From positions 1 through 38,281 of IMG/VR virus record IMGVR_UViG_3300034072_001153: a stretch of 38,281 nt of DNA. One strand, written 5' to 3'. Positions 28,993 to 37,031 of the stretch are shown here, in pieces; the first letter of the stretch is position 1, and every line of letters begins with the position of its first letter. The notes under the pieces are model-generated. The model did not search any database and was not told where the DNA came from. It worked only from the letters and a program-made list of their open reading frames with translations. The translations under genes were made by a program, and so were the position numbers. This stretch comes from a virus.

Positions 28993-29865
28993 ATGCCCCA
29001 TCAAATTGGATTTGTAGAGGCGGGCGGCGGCAAGCTGGCCCACCAAAAGATGCTGGAAGTGGTGGCCACCTTTGCGGCCACACACGGCTGGGCGGTGCTG
29101 CGCTTTGATACCACGCAGACCAAGCATGAGCTGATCTTGAAGGCACCAGGCCTTTCCGGCACCGAAGAGATTTTTGTGGGGCTGCGCACTTATGAAAATG
29201 CGGGCGCCGACTACTACAACCTGACCGCAGCCGGTTTTATTGGCTACGTGCCCAGCAATGCATTTGATGCACAGCCGGGGGCTTTGATGCGCGGAGTACC
29301 TGCGCACAACAACCGCATCGACTACTGGCTCACGCTCAACGGGCAGCGGCTCATTCTGGCCATGAAGGTCGGAACGCCGGTGTATGAGTCGCTGTATCTG
29401 GGAAAGATACTGCCCTATGCGCGCCCCAACCAATACCCGTACCCAGTCGCCGTGGGCGGCATGTTGCAAGGCGCTGAAACTGCCGCGCGCTTCTCTGAGA
29501 CATCGCATTCCTGCTGGGCATTCGGCTCTACCGGTCGCAACACGGGGGCCAATTACGACAGCTTGCGGCTGCGCTTCAATGACGGTCAATGGAAAGCTGT
29601 GGATGCTTACCCCTGGAACAACGATCAGTACGCCGGGAGTAGCTACAACATCCGAGACACCCACGGCGCCTACCCGCTGACCCCAATCATTCTTAATGAC
29701 GCTACCTCGGGCCTTTATGGGGAATTCGACGGGGCTTTCCACATTAGTGGGTTCAACAACGCAGTGGAAAACACACTCGAAATCGGCGGTGAGCAATACG
29801 TGGTGATGCAAGACGTCTGGCGCACCGGCCACATCAACTACTACGCCATCAGGATGGACGCATAA
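28993..29865 (+). CDS. Conserved tail protein of B3/D3112-like phages (290 aa)
   Basis: Begins with VEAGGGKLAHQKMLEVVATFAATHGWAVLRFD and has the well-kept central stretch HNNRIDYWLTLNGQRLILAMKVGTPVYESLYLGKILPYARPNQYPYPVAVGGM, which I recognise from many transposable siphophages. It ends HINYYAIRMDA. Beta-rich, soluble. It stands behind the tape measure gene, so it is a distal tail or tip component and could contact the host. The exact role is not known. The next gene starts directly behind its stop and has a similar N-terminal plan. Confidence 0.8.
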   Translation: MPHQIGFVEAGGGKLAHQKMLEVVATFAATHGWAVLRFDTTQTKHELILKAPGLSGTEEIFVGLRTYENAGADYYNLTAAGFIGYVPSNAFDAQPGALMRGVPAHNNRIDYWLTLNGQRLILAMKVGTPVYESLYLGKILPYARPNQYPYPVAVGGMLQGAETAARFSETSHSCWAFGSTGRNTGANYDSLRLRFNDGQWKAVDAYPWNNDQYAGSSYNIRDTHGAYPLTPIILNDATSGLYGEFDGAFHISGFNNAVENTLEIGGEQYVVMQDVWRTGHINYYAIRMDA

Positions 29866-30747
29866 ATGGCTTACTACACCGGTTCTGCAACTTCATTTGA
29901 TGACCTGCTCAACGCTCTGGTGGCAGCCTGTACGGCCGAAGGCTGGGCGTGGGGCAACGGCATTCTGTCTAAAGGGGCTGCTTACGTTCGGCCCACCGCA
30001 ATGAATGCGGCCTCCGGTAACGTAGCGGCTGGGCTACGCATTGAAGGCGGTACCGGGCAAAGCGGCGCCACCTTACTGAACCCTAGCGTGGTTATGGCGC
30101 GCTGTGGCGCGCCTGGGCCCTATAGTTTTTGGGGCGTCGTGACCTGGCCTGCGCAATACCACATTCATGTGAATGAGAGCCCCGATGAGGTGTACCTCGT
30201 GCTCAACACCAATGTCAGCGATTTTTATTGGCTTTGCTTTGGGCTTTCTACCGTCCCACTTCCCGGCACCGGGCTGTGGATTGCAGGTAACGCGCCGCAA
30301 AACAATGTCGGGCTATACGGCGTGGGTCGCTACAACAATTCGGCCTACTATGCCTCGAGCTCACTGTTTACCGCCAACAACGCAGACACTAACGCCGTAT
30401 ACCGGGTCGCTGCAGTGCAAGCTGGCGCAGCCGGGGCATGGCCTAATTACCGGCCCACAGGCGGTTACGCGCTGGACAATTTATTGAACCGACAGGCAAT
30501 CCAATGGGACGGTGCAGCGGTTTTGCTGCCCATGCGAGAGCTTGAACAGGTGGAGTCCAACAAACTGCGGCTCCTGATTGATGCCGCCCACGCCCGAAAT
30601 TTAAGAGTGCACGCCCTAGAACCCGGCCAGCGCATTACTTTGGGCACCGACCACTGGCGCGTGTATCCCTTCTACCGCCGCAACGCCAGCGTGCCTGCCG
30701 GTGGCCAAAACCACACCGGCACCTATGGCTGGGCGCTGCGCGAGTGA
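29866..30747 (+). CDS. Conserved tail protein of B3/D3112-like phages (293 aa)
   Basis: MAYYTGSATSFDDLLNALVAACTAEGWAWGNGILSKGAAYVRPTA... is the same opening (helix, then GW, then beta strands) as the protein before it, so the two may be distant paralogues. The C-terminal part ends VRALEPGQRITLGTDHWRVYPFYRRN-like (RVHALEPGQRITLGTDHWRV), typical for this family. It is soluble and rich in Asn, Tyr and Gly. A tail-tip role is inferred from its place between the tape measure and the other tip genes. Confidence 0.8.
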   Translation: MAYYTGSATSFDDLLNALVAACTAEGWAWGNGILSKGAAYVRPTAMNAASGNVAAGLRIEGGTGQSGATLLNPSVVMARCGAPGPYSFWGVVTWPAQYHIHVNESPDEVYLVLNTNVSDFYWLCFGLSTVPLPGTGLWIAGNAPQNNVGLYGVGRYNNSAYYASSSLFTANNADTNAVYRVAAVQAGAAGAWPNYRPTGGYALDNLLNRQAIQWDGAAVLLPMRELEQVESNKLRLLIDAAHARNLRVHALEPGQRITLGTDHWRVYPFYRRNASVPAGGQNHTGTYGWALRE

Positions 30748-32465
30748 GCCCGGCCATGGCAGCGTTAATAGGTTATCTCGCCGCTCGCGCTTTCTCCGGC
30801 TACCCCAGCCCTTATGTCGCCGCCGACTTGGCGGCACACAACGGCGGGCAAGACCCCGCATGGCCACCCAGCGTGTGCGCATCCGTCCAGCTCCCGACGC
30901 TGCCACCCGCGACCCACTGGCCTGTCAGCACCTCACCACGCGCCCTAGCTGGACTCATGGCACGGAGCTACAGCCAAGACTTTTACCACCGCATTCACAT
31001 CTCACCGGCCGATCTGGCACTGGGCAATGTGGCCAGCACACAGACGACCACCGTACGCCTGTGGAACGCCTATCTAAAGCCCCAAAAGCTGCTGGCAATG
31101 GAGGGCATAGAGGAAGGCATCAACATCACGCCCCCAGCCGCGCTGCCCATGACGCTGGGCGCGCTGCTGGAAACAGACTGGCTGGTGGCGGTCACGCCCG
31201 ATGGCCCCAGCACCCTGGACGCCACCGTGCGCTGGGTGTTTGAAGATGCGAAGGCGCCCGCACTGCGCATCACCGGCAACCGCATCGTGCCCTGGGGCTT
31301 TGCGCCCAACTGGTCATCCCCACCACTGGAGACGCTTTCGTGGCTGACCAACATCCTGGCCAACAACCGGGGGGCCGAGCAACGCCGCAGCCTGCGTGCC
31401 GCGCCACGCAAGGGCTGGCAGGCCAGCTTTACGGCCGAAGGCGCCGAGCGGGCCTTGTTTGACCTGTCCATGGCGGGCTGGGGCCGCCGCGTCTGGGCTC
31501 TGCCAGTGTGGGTCGATGTGCTGCAGCTAGATGCCGCGCTGCCTGCAGGCAGCAGCGCCATTGCCTGCGACACCACGGGCCGTGACTTCCGCGTGGGTGG
31601 CCTGGCCTTGCTGCGCGGCGAGACAGCCTTTGACACCGAGGCCGTGGAAATTCTGGACATGACCGCAGGCGGCCTCACGCTCAAGCGGGTTACGCAGTCC
31701 ACCTGGCCCGCTGGCACCAGGCTGTACCCGCTGCGCAGTGCCCGCCTGACAGAAATGCCGCAAACCACCCGCCGCACCGATGCACTGCTGCAGGCCGATT
31801 GCAGCTTTGAGCTGACCGAGTCTGCAGACTGGCCCGCTGCGCTGCCCACCACGATGTACCGGGGGCGCCCGGTCTTTGCCCAGCGGCCCGACGAGTCCAC
31901 CGACCTGTCACACAGCTATGAGCGCCTGACACTCTTGCTGGACAACACCACAGGCAAGGCAGCTGTCACCGATACCGCTGGCAAGGGTTTTGTGCTGCAG
32001 CAACACCGCTGGTGCTTGGCAGGGCGGGCTGAGCACAGCGCCTGGCGCAGCTTGCTCTACGCACTCCAAGGCCGTGCCAAATCCATCTGGCTGCCCACGC
32101 ATGCGCAGGACTTGGTGCCGGTAGAGCCACTGTCTGGGTCATTGCTCAAGGTGCAGCGTGTGGGCTATGCCCGGTTTGGGGTGGGCCAGTTGGGCCGCCA
32201 AGACATCCGCATCGAGTTGGCCGACGGCAGTGTGCTCATGCGGCGCATCACAGCGGCCGTGGAGAGCGGCCCCATCGAAGAGCTGGTGGTGGATGCCGAC
32301 TTCCCCGGCGTCATCCAGCCGGGCCAAGTGGCACGCATCAGCTACATGGCGCTGTGCCGCCAGACCAGTGATGACATCGAGCTGGAACATTTGACTGACC
32401 AAGACGGCGTGGCCCGCTGTGCCATCACCCTGCGCAGTGTGCGTGATGACCTGGAGGTGGCATGA
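30744..32465 (+). CDS. Tail tip / distal tail protein (573 aa)
   Basis: Starts with GTG at 30744 overlapping the previous TGA (GTGA); an ATG at 30756 is an alternative. The region YSQDFYHRIHISPADLALGNVASTQTTTVRLWNAYLKPQKL, then AEQRRSLRAAPRKGWQASFTAEGAERALFDLSMAGWGRRVWALPVWVDV, is typical of the large tail protein preceding the BR0599-type gene in B3-like phages. Mostly beta-structured, with no transmembrane part. It probably forms the distal tail hub. Its end overlaps the next ATG by 4 bp. Confidence 0.82.
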   Translation: MSPAMAALIGYLAARAFSGYPSPYVAADLAAHNGGQDPAWPPSVCASVQLPTLPPATHWPVSTSPRALAGLMARSYSQDFYHRIHISPADLALGNVASTQTTTVRLWNAYLKPQKLLAMEGIEEGINITPPAALPMTLGALLETDWLVAVTPDGPSTLDATVRWVFEDAKAPALRITGNRIVPWGFAPNWSSPPLETLSWLTNILANNRGAEQRRSLRAAPRKGWQASFTAEGAERALFDLSMAGWGRRVWALPVWVDVLQLDAALPAGSSAIACDTTGRDFRVGGLALLRGETAFDTEAVEILDMTAGGLTLKRVTQSTWPAGTRLYPLRSARLTEMPQTTRRTDALLQADCSFELTESADWPAALPTTMYRGRPVFAQRPDESTDLSHSYERLTLLLDNTTGKAAVTDTAGKGFVLQQHRWCLAGRAEHSAWRSLLYALQGRAKSIWLPTHAQDLVPVEPLSGSLLKVQRVGYARFGVGQLGRQDIRIELADGSVLMRRITAAVESGPIEELVVDADFPGVIQPGQVARISYMALCRQTSDDIELEHLTDQDGVARCAITLRSVRDDLEVA

Positions 32466-33280
32466 GCTTTGCAGCACGTGAAAAAAGCATTGCAGACGGC
32501 GCACCCGTGCGCCTGTACCTGTTCGAGCTGGGCGGCAATCAGCGCTGGGCCTACTGCACCGCAGACCGCGCCGTGGCCATGCTGGGCATTACCTACCAGC
32601 CCGCAGCCATCAGCGACGACGGTATCCGCATGACCGGCGAGGCCAGCGCCGACATGCTCAGAATCATTGCCCCTGCAGATTTGGGCGTGGCCGTGCCGTG
32701 GCGCACCGTGCCGCCTTCTGACGAAGTGTTTGTGACCATCCGCGACACCCACCACGGCTTGGGCGGTACGGCGGCCGACAGCGATGTGGTCTGGGTGGGC
32801 TCTATTTCCGGCGTGCGCTGGCCCCAGGATGACCGCTGTGAACTCAGCTGTGAAACCCTGTCCGCCAGCATGCGCCGCCCAGGGCTCAAGCTGACCTACC
32901 AGCGCAGCTGCCCGCATAGCGTGTACGACGCGGAGTGCAAGGTCAGCCGCGTGCTGCATGCCAAAACCGCCACCATCACCAGCCTGGACGGTGCGGCCAT
33001 CGTGCACAACGCGGCCGGGGCAGGCACTTATGCGGGCGGTTTTATCGAGTGGCAGCTCAGCGGCCGCACCGAGCGCCGTGGCATTGACACCGAGGCCGGA
33101 CAAAAGTTTTCTCTGCTGGGCGGCACGGCCGGGCTGGCGGTGGGCAGCAATGCCACGCTGTACCCCGGCTGCGACGGCACCAGCGCCATGTGCCACGAGC
33201 GATTTGCCAATATGGACAACTTTGGCGGTTTTCGGCACATGCCCGGCAAATCACCGTTTGACGGTGACCCCGTTTTTTAA
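32462..33280 (+). CDS. Phage BR0599/DUF2163 family tail protein
   Basis: 272 aa. The C-terminal half has the four-Cys pattern of the family: YQRSCPHSVYDAECKV, LYPGCDGTSAMCHERFANMDNFGGFRHMPGKSPFDGDPVF. The N-terminal half (VRLYLFELGGNQRWAYCTADRAV...YQPAAISDDGIRMTGEASADMLRI) is the DUF2163 domain also known from gene transfer agents. It belongs to the hub of siphovirus tails; the cysteines may bind a metal cluster, as in related tail-tip proteins, which is inference here. Confidence 0.9.
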   Translation: MSFAAREKSIADGAPVRLYLFELGGNQRWAYCTADRAVAMLGITYQPAAISDDGIRMTGEASADMLRIIAPADLGVAVPWRTVPPSDEVFVTIRDTHHGLGGTAADSDVVWVGSISGVRWPQDDRCELSCETLSASMRRPGLKLTYQRSCPHSVYDAECKVSRVLHAKTATITSLDGAAIVHNAAGAGTYAGGFIEWQLSGRTERRGIDTEAGQKFSLLGGTAGLAVGSNATLYPGCDGTSAMCHERFANMDNFGGFRHMPGKSPFDGDPVF

Positions 33281-33289
33281 GGACGCGCC

Positions 33290-33505
33290 ATGTGGGTACA
33301 ACTCGCCATCTTTGTGGTCAGCGCCATCATCAGCTACGCCACGCGCCCCAAAACACAAGCCCCACGGCCTGCCGCGTTTGAAGACTTTGACTTTCCCCAG
33401 GCCGAAGAAGGCACACCCCAGTGCTTCATCTTTGGCGATGTGTGGATTGAAGACTGGATGGTCGTGGGCTTGGGCAACTACCGCACCACACCCATCCGCC
33501 GCTAA
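33290..33505 (+). CDS. Small tail-assembly protein with one membrane segment (71 aa)
   Basis: MWVQLAIFVVSAIISYATRPKTQAPRPAAFEDFDFPQAEEGTPQCFIFGDVWIEDWMVVGLGNYRTTPIRR. A hydrophobic N-terminus (about 2-16) is followed by a conserved acidic and aromatic part resembling the start of gpJ-like proteins (EGTPQCFIFGDVWIEDWMVVG). The gene always lies near the tip genes in this phage type. It may be an assembly factor. Confidence 0.75.
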   Translation: MWVQLAIFVVSAIISYATRPKTQAPRPAAFEDFDFPQAEEGTPQCFIFGDVWIEDWMVVGLGNYRTTPIRR

Positions 33506-33772
33506 ATGCCCGGAAAGAGCGCCATGCTGATCACCACCCAACACCTCTACAGCGTGCCCGACTACAAGGGCAGCACCGGCTACTGCGCCAAGGGCAGCCG
33601 CCAATGGTTTGCGGCCCATGGCCTGAACTGGGCAGACTTCGTGGCCAACGGGCTGGATGAGTCCGTATTTATGGCCACCGGCGATGCACTGGCCCTGCGC
33701 CTGGTCGAGCACGCCCACGCCGTGGCCACTGCCGAAGCTGCGGCGCACCAGGAGGCGCAGCATGGGGGGTAA
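33506..33772 (+). CDS. Small tail-region protein (88 aa)
   Basis: The ATG follows the previous TAA directly; a second ATG at 33524 has GGAAAGAG upstream and may be the real start (MLITTQHLYSVPDYKG, 82 aa). The core GYCAKGSRQWFAAHGLNWADFVANGLDESVFMATGDALALRLVEHA is common in the tail modules of Mu-like and other phages, where it precedes the tip protein. Function unknown. Its 3' end overlaps the tip gene by 11 bp. Confidence 0.75.
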   Translation: MPGKSAMLITTQHLYSVPDYKGSTGYCAKGSRQWFAAHGLNWADFVANGLDESVFMATGDALALRLVEHAHAVATAEAAAHQEAQHGG

Positions 33773-35933
33773 AAAGAAGAAATCTACCATTGGCCACCGC
33801 TACTTCATGGGCATGCACATGGCCTTGGGCCGAGGCCCATGCGATGAAATCGTGGAAATCCGCGTGGGTGACAAAACGGCCTTTCAAGGCAGCATCACGG
33901 GCAATACCGAGGTCTATATCAACAAGCCCGACCTGTTTGGCGGCGAAGAAAAGGAAGGCGGCATTCAAGGCACGCTGGCCGTGCTGATGGGCGGCCCCAC
34001 CCAGCCGGTACATGCCAGGCTGGCCAGCATGCTCGGCGGCCTGGTGCCAGCTTTCAGGGGCGTGGTCACGGTTTTCTACGACGGGCTGATCTGTGCCATG
34101 AGCCCATATCCCAAGCCTTGGGCCTTCCGCGTGCGCCGTACCCTGCAGGGCTGGCATGGCGGTATCGCCTGGTATGCCGATAAAGCGCGTGTTGTGCTGG
34201 GCGGCGGTGCTGTTCACGCCATGAATCCGGCGCACATCCTGTACCAGGCCTTCACCGACCCACGCATGGGGCGGGGCTTGGCCAGCGCCCGGCTGGACGA
34301 CGCCAGCTGGCGTGCCGCCGCCGATGTGTTCCACGCCGAAGGCATGGGCCTGTGCCTGAAATGGTCGCGCCAGGACGATATTGATAAGTTTGCACAAACC
34401 GTGCTCGACCACGCGGGCGCTACCTTCTACACCAGCCGCCGCACGGGGCTGGTTGTGCTCAAGCCCATCCGCGATGACTACAACATAGAAGACCTGCCGC
34501 ACTTCACCTACGACAACGGCCTGCTGGGGGTGGATGAGGATGAATCCGCCAGCCAGACCGGTGGCGTCAATGAAGTCATCGTCAAATTCCGCGACCCGCT
34601 CACCAAGCAAGATCGGCAGGTGCGTGCCAAGAATTTAGGGGCCATCCACGCCGCTGGTGGCGTCACCAATACCAGCACCAAGGATTTTTTTGGCATACCC
34701 ACGGTCGAGTTAGCCCAGCGCGTTGCCGAACGTGAGCGCCGCGCTGGCAGTGGCTTTGTGCGCAAGTTCAAGCTGCGCTTTGACCGAAGAGGGGCCGACA
34801 TCATGCCCGGCAGCGTCTTTGCCATCAGCGATGCCAAGCGCGGCATTGCCCGCATGGTGCTGCGTGCCGGCCGCTGCGAATACGGCACCTTGACCGAGGG
34901 CACGGTCACCATCACCGCCGTGCAGGACATTTTTGGACTGCCCGCCACGGCCTACGTCCAACCCGAGCCTCCGGGCTACACCGCGCCGTCGACCGAACCC
35001 TTGGCCACCACACTGCGCCGCGTGTTTGAGGCACCGTACCGGGAGCTGGTGCAGCAACTGGGCGCGACCGAAGCGCAAGCCCAAGACCCAACGGCGGGCA
35101 TGCTGATGGTGGCGGCCGTGGCCCCGACGGCCATGGCCATGGCCTACGAGGTGGCCACCCGCGTGGCACCCGCTGAGTTTTCCACCACCGCCATCGATGG
35201 CGCCTATTGCCCCAGCGCCTTGCTGGCCACGGGCATGGCACCTGGCACCACGGCCGTGCAACTGGTCGGGGGCAGCGACCTGGGTGAAGTGCGCGTCGGC
35301 ACGGCGGCCATGGTGGGCGAAGAAATTGTGCGTGTGGACGCCATCGACCCGCTCACGGGCCTGTGTACCTTGGGCCGAGGCTGCGCAGACACGGTGCCCG
35401 TGGCCCATGCCGAAGGCACTCGCATCTGGTTTTATGACGACTTCAGCGCGGCCGCCGAGGTGGAATACACCCAGGGCGTGCAGGTGCAAACCAAGGTGTT
35501 GACCCGCACGGGCAGCGGCATTCTGGACATGGCCATCGCCCCGTTTGACACCACCGCTGTGCAAGGCCGCGCTGCCAAGCCATACCCACCGGGCCAGCTG
35601 CGCATCAATGGCCAGGCATGGCCAGCCACCATCACTGGGGAGCTGACCGTCAGCTGGGCGCACCGCGACCGCATCATCCAAAGCGACGAGCTGATCGATG
35701 CCAACGCCACCAGCGTGGGCACCGGCGCGGGCCTTACCTACCGCCTGCGCATTTACACCGGAGCCACCTTGCGCCGCACCTACAGCGGGCTGACCGGCAC
35801 CAGCAAGACCTACACCACGGCCGACGAAGCGGCCAACGGCGGCCCGTTCCCCAGCCTGCGCATCGTGCTGGACGTGGAACAAAGCGGCCAATACAGCACT
35901 CAAGCTGTGGAATGGACGGTGAACCGGACATAA
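33762..35933 (+). CDS. Tail tip / host-contact protein (gpJ/TipJ-like)
   Basis: 723 aa from MGGKKKKSTIGHRYFMGMHMALGRGPCDEIVEIRVGDKTAFQG at 33762, with AGGAGG nine bases upstream inside the previous gene. Further typical segments: AFRGVVTVFYDGLICAMSPYPKPWAFRVRRTLQGW, MNPAHILYQAFTDPRMGRGL, LCLKWSRQDDIDKFAQTVLDHAGATFYTSRRTGLVVLKPIRDDY. The C-terminal part is beta-rich, with fibronectin-like repeats. It is the last tail gene and the best candidate for receptor contact. No separate tail fibre or chaperone gene is seen. Confidence 0.88.
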   Translation: MGGKKKKSTIGHRYFMGMHMALGRGPCDEIVEIRVGDKTAFQGSITGNTEVYINKPDLFGGEEKEGGIQGTLAVLMGGPTQPVHARLASMLGGLVPAFRGVVTVFYDGLICAMSPYPKPWAFRVRRTLQGWHGGIAWYADKARVVLGGGAVHAMNPAHILYQAFTDPRMGRGLASARLDDASWRAAADVFHAEGMGLCLKWSRQDDIDKFAQTVLDHAGATFYTSRRTGLVVLKPIRDDYNIEDLPHFTYDNGLLGVDEDESASQTGGVNEVIVKFRDPLTKQDRQVRAKNLGAIHAAGGVTNTSTKDFFGIPTVELAQRVAERERRAGSGFVRKFKLRFDRRGADIMPGSVFAISDAKRGIARMVLRAGRCEYGTLTEGTVTITAVQDIFGLPATAYVQPEPPGYTAPSTEPLATTLRRVFEAPYRELVQQLGATEAQAQDPTAGMLMVAAVAPTAMAMAYEVATRVAPAEFSTTAIDGAYCPSALLATGMAPGTTAVQLVGGSDLGEVRVGTAAMVGEEIVRVDAIDPLTGLCTLGRGCADTVPVAHAEGTRIWFYDDFSAAAEVEYTQGVQVQTKVLTRTGSGILDMAIAPFDTTAVQGRAAKPYPPGQLRINGQAWPATITGELTVSWAHRDRIIQSDELIDANATSVGTGAGLTYRLRIYTGATLRRTYSGLTGTSKTYTTADEAANGGPFPSLRIVLDVEQSGQYSTQAVEWTVNRT

Positions 35934-36076
35934 AAAGACGGGCGACCTGGTCAGGTGCTACGAACACCTGGCCAAGCCCCCAACCTGCAGACTAGACCTG
36001 CAAGCCAGGCAAGACCCGCCACCCTGATCAGAGTGCGGTGAGCCTATCACCTTTCAATAGTTGAAACGGGCTTGCA
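35934..36076 (+). ncRNA. Structured leader before com (C4-antisense-like candidate)
   Basis: This gap holds a strong hairpin GGTCAGGTG (35949-35957) with CACCTGGCC (35965-35973, one wobble; loop CTACGAA), and a second 6-3-6 hairpin TTTCAA/TTGAAA (36052-36066) just before com. The segment TGCAAGCC (35999-36006) is perfectly complementary to GGCTTGCA (36069-36076), which abuts the com ATG. A GC-rich hairpin with a short CTACNAA loop followed by a segment that can mask a downstream ribosome-binding region is the plan of phage C4 antisense RNAs; homology is not shown. Confidence 0.45.
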
Positions 36077-36310
36077 ATGACTGAAATACGCTGCGGCAAC
36101 TGCCGCCGCAAACTGGCCGAAGGCGAGTACATCCGCCTGACCATCAAGTGCCCCCGCTGTGGGGCATTCAATCAGCTGAGCGCCCAGAGCACCCCAAAAG
36201 AGCACCACCGAGTGCCGAAAGCTGAGATCAATGACCAATCCCATCATCCCGTGGATCGGCGGCAAGCGCCGTCTGGTGGACATGCTGCTCAAGCGCTTTC
36301 CAGCGCATGA
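36077..36310 (+). CDS. com: Com-like zinc finger translational activator
   Basis: 77 aa. MTEIRCGNCRRKLAEGEYIRLTIKCPRCGAFNQLSAQSTP contains two CxxC pairs (C6/C9 and C25/C28), the zinc site of Mu Com. Com binds mRNA next to the mom start and opens a structure to allow translation. Here its gene overlaps the start of an adenine methyltransferase gene by 80 bp, which reproduces the com-mom layout with a different modification enzyme. The part behind residue 45 is read in parallel with the methyltransferase and looks unconstrained. Confidence 0.87.
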   Translation: MTEIRCGNCRRKLAEGEYIRLTIKCPRCGAFNQLSAQSTPKEHHRVPKAEINDQSHHPVDRRQAPSGGHAAQALSSA

Positions 36311-37022
36311 CTGCTACGTCGAAGTATTTGCAGGCGGCGCGGCCGTCTACTTTGCCCGCCATCCGGCTGACGTCGAGGTGCTCAACGACGTCAATGGCGA
36401 CCTCGTCAATCTATATAGAGTAGTGACGCATCACCTGGAAGAGTTTGTGCGCCAGTTCAAATGGGCGCTGACTTCACGCCAGGTCTTCAAATGGCTGCAG
36501 GACACCCGCCCCGAAACCCTGACCGACATCCAGCGCGCTGCCCGGTTCTTTTACCTGCAGCAGCAAAGCTTTGGCGGCAAGGTCGCAGGCCAGACCTTCG
36601 GTACCGCCACCACGGCCCCGGCCATCAACTTGCTGCGGATTGAAGAGAATCTCTCGGCCGCCCACCTCAGAATGGCAGCCGGTACCTATATAGAGCAGCT
36701 GGACTGGGCCGCCTGCATCGACCGCTACGACCGCGCCCACACGCTCTTCTATCTAGACCCGCCTTACTGGCAAACCGAAGGCTACGGCGTGCCCTTCCCC
36801 TGGGAGCAGTACGAGCTGATGGCCAAGAAGCTCAAGTCCATCAAAGGCAAGGCGGTGGTCAGCATCAACGACCACCCAGCCATCCGGGAATGCTTCAAAG
36901 ACTTTGAGATGGAATCCCTGAAGCTGGACTACACCGTAGGCGGCGCCGCCAACCGCGTAGAGCGCGGCGAACTGGTCATCTATAGTTGGAACAGAGAGGC
37001 AGAGCCTGCAGGTCTGTTTTGA
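36231..37022 (+). CDS. D12-class N6-adenine DNA methyltransferase (Dam-like)
   Basis: 263 aa. N-terminal PIIPWIGGKRRLVDMLLKRFP, AdoMet-binding motif VEVFAGGAAVYFARHP (about 30-45) and catalytic motif FYLDPPYW with DPPY at 176-179 are those of Dam-type enzymes. It would methylate adenine in phage and host DNA and protect the phage from restriction. The start lies within com and is in reach of Com-type control. Target sequence cannot be told from the protein alone. No cognate endonuclease gene is seen, so it is an orphan methyltransferase unless the HEPN-like gene behind it is functionally linked. Confidence 0.93.
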   Translation: MTNPIIPWIGGKRRLVDMLLKRFPAHDCYVEVFAGGAAVYFARHPADVEVLNDVNGDLVNLYRVVTHHLEEFVRQFKWALTSRQVFKWLQDTRPETLTDIQRAARFFYLQQQSFGGKVAGQTFGTATTAPAINLLRIEENLSAAHLRMAAGTYIEQLDWAACIDRYDRAHTLFYLDPPYWQTEGYGVPFPWEQYELMAKKLKSIKGKAVVSINDHPAIRECFKDFEMESLKLDYTVGGAANRVERGELVIYSWNREAEPAGLF

Positions 37023-37031
37023 GGAGCACCT

